Origin: Prevotella sp. HUN102
Lineage (GTDB): Bacteria > Bacteroidota > Bacteroidia > Bacteroidales > Bacteroidaceae
Length of the DNA stretch: 64,000 bases
Direction of reading: 5' to 3'
NCBI RefSeq assembly: GCF_000688375.1
Contig: NZ_JIAF01000004.1
Span: 1,426,001 to 1,490,000 of the forward strand
Position 1 is the first letter of the stretch; each line of letters begins with the position of its first letter. Positions 16,454 to 24,968 of the stretch are shown here, in pieces. The notes under the pieces were generated by a model, which ran no database searches, was not told the DNA's origin, and saw nothing but the letters and a program-made list of their open reading frames with translations. A program made the translations under genes and the position numbers.

Positions 16454-17401
16454 TTATTCTCCTTTTTTCATTATCAATGGAGGATCGGTAGTGAACACAA
16501 ATACGGTGGCAGCGTGGAATACCTGTCCGGGAGTGATGGTGGCATTGATTTTCTCCTTGTTTTCATCGTAGCCGGTGTGAAGGGGCTGGAAGGAAATGCC
16601 TGTGCTCTTCTTGCCGTAGGAGTTTATTTTAAGCGTAGGCTCGTAGGTATATACCGTCATTGCCCTGCCGCTCTGCGCATCGAAAAGGATTGCGGCAGGC
16701 TTCTGCACGTTTGCAGGGTGGCGAAGTTGGAAGGCGTGGTTGTAGCCGGTCTTCAGGTCGTTGATTCTTTCGCCTATCTCGCGTGTCCGTGTGAAGTTCA
16801 GCGGAGTGTGGCGCACGTTCTCCTGTTCGCCCGTGAGGTGCATCTCCTTGTCAAATACGTTCGATTTGTGCGAATCCACCCAAAGATGCTGTTGGAGAAT
16901 GGAACGGTTCGGGTCGCCGGAGAGGTTGAAGACGATGCCGTTGGTAAGTTTGTACAACGTAGGGATGGTGGAAGTCATACGATAGTCAATGTCGAGTGCG
17001 TTCTGATCGGATAGCGTGTAGGTTACGGTGAAGTTCATTTTGCCTTCAAACCCCGCTTCGCTGTCGGCAGTAATGTATCTGAAGGTAACAGACTGGTTGT
17101 CTGCACTCAGCACCTCCCACGTCTTTTCTGCCAGCGTGCGTTCCACGTTGCCGTCTATGCTTATGAGCGTTGCGCCGAGCATAGGGTTTCTTTTGTAGCT
17201 TTCTATGTTTTCATAGCCTTTTATCACAGGTTCCAGCCTTCCGTTCCAGTTATGGGCAGTGAGCGACATCAGGCGAGCACCGTAGTTGCTTACCACGGCT
17301 TGCATTCCGGTATTGTTCGTTAATTGGAAAGTCTTTATTTCTTGTGCCTTCGCCGTAAAGGCAATCAGGCAGGCAATGACAGTCAGTGCGTAGTGTTTCA
17401 T
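16454..17401 (-). CDS. galactose-mutarotase-fold protein, catalytic residues not conserved
   Basis: A 315-residue exported protein (signal peptide MKHYALTVIACLIAFTAKAQ from ATG 17401; an upstream in-frame ATG lacks signal-peptide logic). The beta-sandwich of aldose 1-epimerases is recognisable: SNYGARLMSL, GYENIESYKRNPMLGA, KLTNGIVFNLSGD and the C-terminal TYEPTLKINSYGK/GISFQPLHTG blocks. However, the usual GRyANRI His/Arg region reads GATLISIDG, the His of TNHxYFNL is Gly (TNGIVFNL), and the catalytic Glu of LExQ is Gln (FQPL). A carbohydrate-binding or otherwise changed role is likely. A TATCTTTG box on this strand lies at 17431-17438. Confidence 0.75.
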   Translation of the reverse strand: MKHYALTVIACLIAFTAKAQEIKTFQLTNNTGMQAVVSNYGARLMSLTAHNWNGRLEPVIKGYENIESYKRNPMLGATLISIDGNVERTLAEKTWEVLSADNQSVTFRYITADSEAGFEGKMNFTVTYTLSDQNALDIDYRMTSTIPTLYKLTNGIVFNLSGDPNRSILQQHLWVDSHKSNVFDKEMHLTGEQENVRHTPLNFTRTREIGERINDLKTGYNHAFQLRHPANVQKPAAILFDAQSGRAMTVYTYEPTLKINSYGKKSTGISFQPLHTGYDENKEKINATITPGQVFHAATVFVFTTDPPLIMKKGE

Positions 17402-17691
17402 TGTATTCTCTCTTTCTGGTTTATTAATCACAAAGATACGAAAAAGTTATCATAAGCCTGCTTTTTTATGTTCATTTTTCTGCATATCCCTCTGCTTTTT
17501 TATTTGTTCACGGCTTGCAGATTGGCACATTTTCTTTTTCTTTCAGCAGAAATTTAGGATAATTGATGCCAAAAAATCACTATAAAAGCATTTTTTTTAA
17601 TGATTTAATGAATATTTCTTTGTATTCTAATTCATTATTCCTAATTTTACAACCAATTAACTATCGCCTAAATTTAATATTCTAAAATAAT

Positions 17692-19395
17692 ATGGTACGA
17701 GAAAAACAAATCGTTGAGTGTGTTCCTAATATCAGTGAAGGACGCAACAAGGAAATTATCAAGCAAGTTACTGATGAGATTGAGCGCGTAAAAGGTGTGA
17801 AACTTCTCGATGTAGACCCGGGAGAAGCCACCAACCGTACGGTTATTACCTTTGTTGGAGAGCCGGAAGTGGTTGTTGAGGCTGCATTCCAATGTGTGAA
17901 GAAGGCTGCGCAGCTCATTGATATGCGCCAGCATCACGGAGCACATCCACGAATGGGAGCAACGGACGTTTGCCCTTTGATTCCTGTTGCGGGTATTACT
18001 CTTGAGGAATGTGCAGAACTGGCACGCAAACTTGCTGAACGGATTGCAACCGAACTCAGCGTTCCCTGCTATTGCTATGAGGCTGCTGCGAGAACACTGG
18101 AGCGCAAGAACCTTGCTATTTGCCGCAAGGGCGAATACGAAGGATTGCCTGAAAGAATGACAGTAGAGAAAGAAGCTCCCGATTTCGGCGCACGTGCTTG
18201 GGACGAAGGAGTGGCTCGTACAGGCTGTACGGCAGTTGGTGCGCGCGACTTCCTCATTGCAACCAATTTCAATCTCAACACCACTTCCACACGCCGTGCC
18301 AATGCAATTGCATTCGATGTTCGCGAGAAGGGCCGTCCACAGCGCGAAGGTGGATCGCCGGTTGGAAAGATTATGAAGGACGCCAATGGCGAAACCATTA
18401 TGATACCGGGCACATTGAAGGCTACAAAGGCTATCGGATGGTATATTGACGAATATGAGATTGCTCAGGTGTCAATGAACATCACGGATATCAATGTAAC
18501 CCCGCTTCACGTTGCTTTCGACGAGGTTTGCCGTTGTGCGCAGAACCGTGGCGTTCGTGTAACAGGTACTGAAATTGTTGGATTGATTCCAAAGCGCACA
18601 TTGATAGAGGCAGGTAAATACTTCCTGAAGAAGCAGAACCGTTCAACAGGTATTCCTGAAGCTGATATTATCAAGATTGCCATCAAGTCAATGGGCTTGG
18701 ACGATTTGAAGGGGTTCAACGCCCGCGAGAAGGTTATCGAATACTTGTTGGAAGACGAGAACAAGAAGGAACTCCTCATTGACCTTACTGTCAAGGGATT
18801 TGCAGAAGAAACATCGCGCGAGTCGCCTGCTCCGGGTGGTGGAACTATCTCTGCCTATATGGGTGCGCTCGGTGCTGCGCTCGGTACAATGGTGGCAAAC
18901 CTTTCAAGCCACAAGGCCGGTTGGGACGCCCGTTGGGAAGAATTTAGTGATTGGGCAGAAAAAGGTCAGGCTATTCAGAAAGAACTGATGGTGCTTGTAG
19001 ACGAAGATACCGAGGCATTCAACCGTATTATGGAGGCATTCGGTCTGCCAAAGGGTACTGAAGAGGAAAAGGCTGCCCGCTCAAAGGCCATTCAGGATGC
19101 AACGCTCTTTGCAACTCAGGTGCCTCTGCACACGATGCAGGCATCTGCAAAGGTGTTTGAACTCTGCAAGGCTATGGCTGAAGAGGGCAATCCAAACAGC
19201 GTTTCAGATGCCGGAGTGGGCGTGCTTGCTGCCCGTGCAGCCGTATTGGGTGCAGGTTTGAACGTGAAGATCAATGCGTCAGGCCTCAAGGATCGTCAGG
19301 TTGCCAATATGCTTGTTGCCGATGCCAACCTTCTTATCAAGCAGGCAAACGAGGCTGAGGCTGAAATTATGAAGATAGTCGAAGCAAAATTATAA
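17692..19395 (+). CDS. ftcD: bifunctional glutamate formimidoyltransferase / formimidotetrahydrofolate cyclodeaminase
   Basis: A 567-residue fused enzyme. The N-terminal part (to about residue 330) moves the formimino group from formiminoglutamate to tetrahydrofolate (VECVPNISEGRN, the HHGAHPRMGATDVCP active-site block). The C-terminal part (from about 360, SPAPGGGTISAYMGALGAALG) releases ammonia to give 5,10-methenyl-THF. Length is like vertebrate FTCD (~541). First gene of the histidine utilisation cluster, 147 bases before hutU. Because ftcD is present and hutG/hutF are not, the pathway here ends in one-carbon transfer. Confidence 0.96.
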   Translation: MVREKQIVECVPNISEGRNKEIIKQVTDEIERVKGVKLLDVDPGEATNRTVITFVGEPEVVVEAAFQCVKKAAQLIDMRQHHGAHPRMGATDVCPLIPVAGITLEECAELARKLAERIATELSVPCYCYEAAARTLERKNLAICRKGEYEGLPERMTVEKEAPDFGARAWDEGVARTGCTAVGARDFLIATNFNLNTTSTRRANAIAFDVREKGRPQREGGSPVGKIMKDANGETIMIPGTLKATKAIGWYIDEYEIAQVSMNITDINVTPLHVAFDEVCRCAQNRGVRVTGTEIVGLIPKRTLIEAGKYFLKKQNRSTGIPEADIIKIAIKSMGLDDLKGFNAREKVIEYLLEDENKKELLIDLTVKGFAEETSRESPAPGGGTISAYMGALGAALGTMVANLSSHKAGWDARWEEFSDWAEKGQAIQKELMVLVDEDTEAFNRIMEAFGLPKGTEEEKAARSKAIQDATLFATQVPLHTMQASAKVFELCKAMAEEGNPNSVSDAGVGVLAARAAVLGAGLNVKINASGLKDRQVANMLVADANLLIKQANEAEAEIMKIVEAKL

Positions 19396-19542
19396 TATTC
19401 GGAGTCATAAAAGTTGAAGAGGGATTGAAGGCAGGTGTCTGTTAGTATAAAATCCTACATATAATAATAAGGTGTTTACCTTTAACCCCTCATCAACTTA
19501 CCCTGATTCCTATTAAATAACTTTAAGCAAACCATTACAACT

Positions 19543-21537
19543 ATGACTAAAGAACAATTCATAGAAGATATCCGTGTCGGTATTCCCGATACATTGCCTG
19601 AACCACAGGCGTATGATCCTAACATTAACCACGCACCGAAGCGCAAGGAAATTCTGACAGAAGAGGAGAAGAAACTCGCACTCCGCAACGCTCTGCGCTA
19701 TTTCCCGAAGAAGTTCCACGCTACGCTGGCTCCGGAATTTGCAGAAGAACTGCGCACTTACGGACGTATATATATGTATCGTTTCCGTCCTACATACGAA
19801 ATGTATGCCCGTCCTATCGACGAATATCCACACAAGTCTGAACAGGCGGCAGCCATTATGCTGATGATTCAGAACAATCTGGACAAGGCTGTGGCGCAGC
19901 ATCCTCACGAATTGATTACATACGGTGGCAATGGTGCCGTGTTCCAGAACTGGGCGCAGTATCGTTTGGTAATGAAATACCTGAGCGAGATGACCGATGA
20001 GCAGACACTCGTGATGTATTCCGGCCATCCTCTCGGACTTTTCCCATCACACAAGAATGCACCTCGTGTGGTAGTTACCAACGGTATGGTTATTCCGAAC
20101 TATTCAAAACCTGACGATTGGGAACGTTTCAACGCATTGGGCGTGAGCCAGTACGGTCAGATGACTGCCGGTTCGTATATGTATATCGGCCCGCAGGGTA
20201 TCGTTCACGGAACAACGATTACCGTATTGAATGCTGCCCGCAAGGTGGGTGGCGACAATATGAAGCTCTTTGTGACGGCAGGTCTTGGTGGTATGTCGGG
20301 TGCTCAGCCGAAGGCGGGCAATATAGCAGGCGTCGTTAGCGTTACGGCCGAAATCAATCCGCTCGCTGCCCGTAAGCGTCACGAACAGGGATGGGTGGAC
20401 GAACTCCACGAAAGTCTCGACGAATTGATTCCGGCTGTTCGCAAGGCAGTTGAGGAAAAGCGTGTCGTTTCAATGGCATACGTGGGCAACGTGGTAGACC
20501 TTTGGGAGCGTTTGGCAGAAGAAAATATCCGTGTAGACCTCGGTTCCGACCAGACTTCGCTCCACAATCCTTGGGCAGGCGGTTACTATCCTGTGGGCGT
20601 TTCCTTGGAGGAAAGCAAGCGTATGATGGCAGAAGAACCCGAACTGTTCAAGGAAAAGGTACAGGAATCCTTGCGCCGTCAGGTTGCTGCAATCAACAAA
20701 CTTACTGCCAACGGTATGTATTTCTTCGACTATGGCAACGCCTTCCTCTTGGAGTCAAGCCGTGCCGGTGCTGATATTATGGGCGAAAACGGCAAGTTCC
20801 GTTATCCTTCATACGTTCAGGACATTATGGGTCCGATGTTCTTCGACTATGGTTTCGGTCCTTTCCGTTGGGTATGTTCGTCTGGCGACCCGAAGGATTT
20901 GGAAGCAACCGACCGTATTGCAACGGAGGTGCTCGAGGAAATGCGCAAGACTGCCACTCCGGATATCATCGGACAGTTGGACGACAACATCCATTGGATC
21001 AAGGAAGCGGGCAAGAACAAGCTCGTAGTTGGCTCTCAGGCACGAATCCTCTATGCTGATTCTGAAGGGCGAACAAAGATTGCCTTGGCGTTCAACGAGG
21101 CTATCAAGCGTGTCGAAATCAGCCGTCCTATTGTTCTCGGGCGCGACCATCACGACGTTTCCGGTACCGACTCGCCATTCCGCGAAACAAGTAATATCTA
21201 CGACGGTTCGCAGTTCTGTGCCGATATGGCCGTTCAGAACGTTATCGGCGACTCATTCCGCGGTGCAACTTGGGTATCAATCCACAATGGTGGTGGCATA
21301 GGCTGGGGCGAAGTGATGAACGGCGGCTTCGGTATGGTTATCGATGGAGGCGAAGATGCTGAACGCCATATCCGTCAGATGCTCCTCTGGGACGTCAATA
21401 ATGGTATCTCACGCCGTAGCTGGGCACGCAACGAAGGTTCTATGGACGCCATCAAGCGCGAAATGGAACGCACTCCGGGCCTGACCGTAACGCTTCCGAA
21501 CCTCGTTGAAGACGACATTATCAACAACGCATTCTAA
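19543..21537 (+). CDS. hutU: urocanate hydratase
   Basis: A 664-residue NAD-dependent enzyme converting urocanate to imidazolonepropionate. Characteristic segments are HELITYGGNGAVFQNWAQYR, YSGHPLGLFPS, MTAGSYMYIGPQGIVHGT, the glycine-rich TAGLGGMSGAQPKA (NAD binding) and HNGGGIGWGEV. It is of the long type (~670 residues, as in vertebrates) rather than the ~555-residue proteobacterial form. Second gene of the hut operon. A periodic tandem repeat separates it from hutH. Confidence 0.97.
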   Translation: MTKEQFIEDIRVGIPDTLPEPQAYDPNINHAPKRKEILTEEEKKLALRNALRYFPKKFHATLAPEFAEELRTYGRIYMYRFRPTYEMYARPIDEYPHKSEQAAAIMLMIQNNLDKAVAQHPHELITYGGNGAVFQNWAQYRLVMKYLSEMTDEQTLVMYSGHPLGLFPSHKNAPRVVVTNGMVIPNYSKPDDWERFNALGVSQYGQMTAGSYMYIGPQGIVHGTTITVLNAARKVGGDNMKLFVTAGLGGMSGAQPKAGNIAGVVSVTAEINPLAARKRHEQGWVDELHESLDELIPAVRKAVEEKRVVSMAYVGNVVDLWERLAEENIRVDLGSDQTSLHNPWAGGYYPVGVSLEESKRMMAEEPELFKEKVQESLRRQVAAINKLTANGMYFFDYGNAFLLESSRAGADIMGENGKFRYPSYVQDIMGPMFFDYGFGPFRWVCSSGDPKDLEATDRIATEVLEEMRKTATPDIIGQLDDNIHWIKEAGKNKLVVGSQARILYADSEGRTKIALAFNEAIKRVEISRPIVLGRDHHDVSGTDSPFRETSNIYDGSQFCADMAVQNVIGDSFRGATWVSIHNGGGIGWGEVMNGGFGMVIDGGEDAERHIRQMLLWDVNNGISRRSWARNEGSMDAIKREMERTPGLTVTLPNLVEDDIINNAF

Positions 21538-21626
21538 CATTAAAAACAAGAGAATAGGAGGGGGCAGGCGTTCGCGTAATCGTTCCCGAGAGAAGACTTC
21601 GGTCTTCATTATATAATGGCTGTCGT

Positions 21627-21727
21627 CGTTTAAGTATAACGGCAAATATCGTTTAAGTATAACGACCATTACTGTTTAAGTTTAACGACCATCGCCGTTT
21701 AAGTATAGCGACAAATGCCGTTAAAAC
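21627..21727. repeat. 23-bp tandem array, core CGTTTAAGTATAACG, inside the hut operon
   Basis: GTTTAA-type cores start at 21628, 21651, 21674 and 21697, with a shorter GTTAAAAC at 21720, giving an exact 23-base period. Core variants are CGTTTAAGTATAACG, TGTTTAAGTTTAACG and CGTTTAAGTATAGCG, separated by 8 variable bases (GGCAAATA, ACCATTA, ACCATCGC). Each core is partly self-complementary (CGTT...AACG). It lies 60-150 bases before hutH. Confidence 0.85.
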
Positions 21728-21780
21728 AATGCAAACCTCTGCCTCCTTCTCCTTATTATAACCAAAATAATTGAACAACA

Positions 21781-23256
21781 ATGACACATCAAATAAGTGC
21801 AGAACACCTTTCTATCGAAAGAATCGGCGAAATCATCAAGAACAACATCAAGCTCGAACTCTCAGACGATGCACGTCAGCGCATCGTTCGCTGCCGCGAA
21901 TACTTGGATAAGAAGATTGAAACATCAGACAAGCCCATCTATGGCGTAACAACCGGTTTCGGTTCACTGTGCAAAATCTCCATCGACAAGCAACAGCTCT
22001 CCGACCTTCAGAAGAATCTTATGATGTCTCACGCCTGTGGTGTGGGCGAAAGAGTGCCTAATGAAATCGTCAAGATAATGCTTTTGCTCAAGATTCAATC
22101 CTTGAGTTACGGTTTCTCGGCTTGCCAGTTGGTAACTGTTGAGCGTCTGATTGACTTCTTCAACAACGATATTTATCCTGTTGTCTATATGCAAGGCTCT
22201 CTCGGTGCATCGGGCGACCTCGTGCCTCTGGCGCACCTTTGCCTGCCTCTGTTGGGTATCGGCAGCGTGGAAATGAACGGCGAGGTTATCTCCGGCGAGG
22301 AAATGCTGAAGAAGATGAACTGGCAGCCGATTCAGCTTGTGTCAAAAGAAGGCCTTGCGCTGCTCAACGGCACGCAGAATATGAACGCATTTGCCGTTTG
22401 GTGTATGCTTCAGGCAGAGCGTCTGAGCGACTGGGCAGACAAGATTGGCGCAATGTCGCTCGAGGCTTACGACGGCCGTATCGAACCATTCACACACGCC
22501 GTACACGCTGTGCGCCCACATCAGGGACAGATTGAGACTGCTGCACGCATTCGTGAATTGCTCGAAGGCAGCGAACTCATCAAGCAGCCGAAGGTAAACG
22601 TGCAGGATCCTTACTCATTCCGTTGTATGCCGCAGGTTCACGGTGCATCGAAAGACACCATCCGTTACGTGAAATCAGTTATTGACATCGAAGTAAATGC
22701 AGCTACTGATAATCCAACTGTCTGCCCTGACGAAGATTTGATTATCTCTGCCGGCAACTTCCACGGCGAACCTATCGCACAGCCGATGGACTTCCTTGCG
22801 ATTGCTCTTTGCGAACTCAGCAACATTTCAGAACGCCGTATCTACAAGCTCGTTTCCGGCACACGCGATCTTCCAAGTTTCCTCGTGGCTAAACCAGGCG
22901 TGAACAGCGGCTTTATGATTCCACAGTATACGGCTGCCTCTATTGTAAGCCAAAGCAAGATGTACTGTACGCCTGCTTCTGCCGACAGTATTCCTTCTTC
23001 ACAAGGTCAGGAAGACCACGTAAGTATGGGTGCGAACGCAGCTACGAAGCTCTATCAGGTGGTATTGAACACAGAACGTGTGCTTGCTATCGAACTCTTC
23101 AATGCAGCGCAGGCACTCGAATTCCGTCGCCCACTGAAGTCTTCTCCGGCTATCGAGGCAATCTTCGAGGCTTACCGTAAGGTGGTTCCATTCGTGGAGA
23201 ACGACCAGTTTATGGCTCCTCACATTGCAGAGTCGGTAGATTTCTTGAGAAAGTAA
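21781..23256 (+). CDS. hutH: histidine ammonia-lyase
   Basis: A 491-residue lyase that deaminates histidine to urocanate, the first step of histidine breakdown. The MIO prosthetic group forms from Ala143-Ser144-Gly145 in GSLGASGDLVPLAHL. Other family blocks are YGVTTGFGSL, LLNGTQ, QDPYSFRCMPQVHGA and SQGQEDHVSMG. Third gene of the operon; hutI follows after 16 bases and is surely co-transcribed. Confidence 0.98.
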   Translation: MTHQISAEHLSIERIGEIIKNNIKLELSDDARQRIVRCREYLDKKIETSDKPIYGVTTGFGSLCKISIDKQQLSDLQKNLMMSHACGVGERVPNEIVKIMLLLKIQSLSYGFSACQLVTVERLIDFFNNDIYPVVYMQGSLGASGDLVPLAHLCLPLLGIGSVEMNGEVISGEEMLKKMNWQPIQLVSKEGLALLNGTQNMNAFAVWCMLQAERLSDWADKIGAMSLEAYDGRIEPFTHAVHAVRPHQGQIETAARIRELLEGSELIKQPKVNVQDPYSFRCMPQVHGASKDTIRYVKSVIDIEVNAATDNPTVCPDEDLIISAGNFHGEPIAQPMDFLAIALCELSNISERRIYKLVSGTRDLPSFLVAKPGVNSGFMIPQYTAASIVSQSKMYCTPASADSIPSSQGQEDHVSMGANAATKLYQVVLNTERVLAIELFNAAQALEFRRPLKSSPAIEAIFEAYRKVVPFVENDQFMAPHIAESVDFLRK

Positions 23257-23272
23257 GAAGAATACTGCTGCT

Positions 23273-24517
23273 ATGAAACTATTAGTAACAAACATAGGCG
23301 TCCTTGCCGGTGTCGGACACGAAGGAAAACGCTGTCTGAAAGGCAAGGAAATGTCGGAACTCAACACCATCGAGAACGCCTTTCTCTATGTGGAAAACGG
23401 GCGCATAGTATCGTATGGTGGGCGTGTGGATACGCCTCAGGTAGACAGAAACACGCTGATTGTGGATGCTGAAGGGGGCACGGTGCTGCCTTCGTTCTGC
23501 GATTCCCATACACACGTGGTCTACGCAGGCAGCCGCGAGCACGAGTTTGTGGATAAGATTCGCGGACTCAGCTATGCGGAAATAGCCAAACGAGGTGGCG
23601 GCATTCTCAATTCTGCCGACCGACTGCACGAACTTTCGGAAGACGAACTCTACAATCAGGCGATGAAGCGTGTAGACGAAGTGATCCGTAAGGGTACGGG
23701 AGCGATGGAAATAAAGAGCGGCTACGGGCTGAACCTCGAAGACGAACTGAAGATGCTGCGTGTTATCCGCCGTATCAAGGAAACTGCTCCCGTGAAAGTG
23801 GTGGCGAATTTCCTCGGCGCACACGCCGTAGGTCGCGAATACGCAGGCCGACAGGCAGAATATGTAGACCACATCATCAACGATATGCTTCCGGCAGTAG
23901 CGAAAGAAAACCTTGCCGACTTCATAGACGTGTTCTGTGATGAAGGTTTCTTCACGCCCGACGAAACGCGCCGATTGCTGCAAGCCGGTGCGAAATACGG
24001 ACTGCGGGGCAAGATACACGGCGAGGAACTTGCCGTATCGGGTGGCGTTGAAGTAGGCGTGGAGTGCAACGCACTCTCCGTAGACCATCTTGAGGCGATG
24101 GACGACCGAGACATAGAGCTGCTCAAGGATACCGAAACAATGCCTACTGCACTGCCCGGCACGTCGTTCTTCCTCAATATGCCGTTTGCCCCGGGCAGAA
24201 AGATGATAGATGCAGGGCTGCCAATGGCGATTGCGTCCGACTACAATCCGGGTTCAACGCCGTCGGGCGATATGAAGTTTGCCGTTTCGCTGGCTTGCAT
24301 CAAGATGCGCCTGATGCCGGCAGAGGCTATCAATGCGGCAACAATCAATTCAGCCTATGCAATGGGACTGAGCGAGGACTACGGTTCTATCACGAAGGGA
24401 AAGGTGGCGAACTTCTTTATCACTGCCCCCATCCCGTCCGTAGATTTCATTCCATACGCTTACACCACCCCGATTATTCGGCGTATCTTCCTCAAGGGCG
24501 AGGAATACGTAGGTTAA
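23273..24517 (+). CDS. hutI: imidazolonepropionase
   Basis: A 414-residue metal-dependent amidohydrolase that opens the imidazolone ring to give formiminoglutamate, the substrate of FtcD. The DSHTHVVYAGSRE block carries the metal-binding HTH. FLGAHAVGREYAG, KIHGEELAVSGG, SVDHLEAMDD and ASDYNPGSTPSG are the other conserved blocks. Last gene of the hut operon, closed by a terminator at 24526-24618. Confidence 0.97.
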   Translation: MKLLVTNIGVLAGVGHEGKRCLKGKEMSELNTIENAFLYVENGRIVSYGGRVDTPQVDRNTLIVDAEGGTVLPSFCDSHTHVVYAGSREHEFVDKIRGLSYAEIAKRGGGILNSADRLHELSEDELYNQAMKRVDEVIRKGTGAMEIKSGYGLNLEDELKMLRVIRRIKETAPVKVVANFLGAHAVGREYAGRQAEYVDHIINDMLPAVAKENLADFIDVFCDEGFFTPDETRRLLQAGAKYGLRGKIHGEELAVSGGVEVGVECNALSVDHLEAMDDRDIELLKDTETMPTALPGTSFFLNMPFAPGRKMIDAGLPMAIASDYNPGSTPSGDMKFAVSLACIKMRLMPAEAINAATINSAYAMGLSEDYGSITKGKVANFFITAPIPSVDFIPYAYTTPIIRRIFLKGEEYVG

Positions 24518-24525
24518 GCCATTTA

Positions 24526-24618
24526 AGAGAAAGAGATTTTACCGATAATAAAAGAATGCTACATAGTCTTGTGTTGTACATTTTCTCCCAATCGGTACAA
24601 TCTCTTTCTCTTTTTGTT
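24526..24618 (+). terminator. terminator of the hut operon
   Basis: AGAGAAAGAGA with ACCGAT (24526-24546) pairs with ATCGGT and TCTCTTTCTCT (24591-24611), followed by TTTTGTTTTTTG. Confidence 0.7.
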
Positions 24619-24726
24619 TTTTGTAGAATAGAATGTTTCGTTAGATAAAGTGTCAGCAAAGAATTGTATTCGGAAGTATTAATGATTTCAGTATAATCAT
24701 AGGATTTATCAACGGAGGTGGAAACT

Positions 24727-24813
24727 ATGCGGGCATTGCCAACTGAAAGAAAGGGAGAAAGAGATATTTGTCGTACTTGGTCTAGTATTAAGAAATTATT
24801 TGCTAAAAGTTAG
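24727..24813 (+). CDS. possible 28-residue mini-ORF
   Basis: A short frame (MRALPTERKGERDICRTWSS...) preceded by a strong GGAGGT seven bases before the ATG. The ribosome binding site is better than at most genes in the window. The peptide is basic and matches nothing that I know. It may be a leader peptide or a gene remnant at the left edge of the AT-rich nuclease island. The rest of the gap 24619-24968 is AT-rich, with only a TAACTTTG box at 24845-24852 as a candidate -7 element for the nuclease gene. Confidence 0.25.
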   Translation: MRALPTERKGERDICRTWSSIKKLFAKS

Positions 24814-24968
24814 TAGAAATCATCGTGGATATAAAATATTTATTTAACTTTGTTTTTGGAAATATATTTTGAATTTTGTTGTCTTTCAGTAGTTTGTAAA
24901 ATCTAATGGAAACAATAATTTTTCAAATTGTTTCTTAAACTAAGAATAATATAAACTCGTATTTGTTT

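Noticed and set aside
23282..24088. 268-codon open frame antisense to hutI
   Set aside because: Shadow of hutI.
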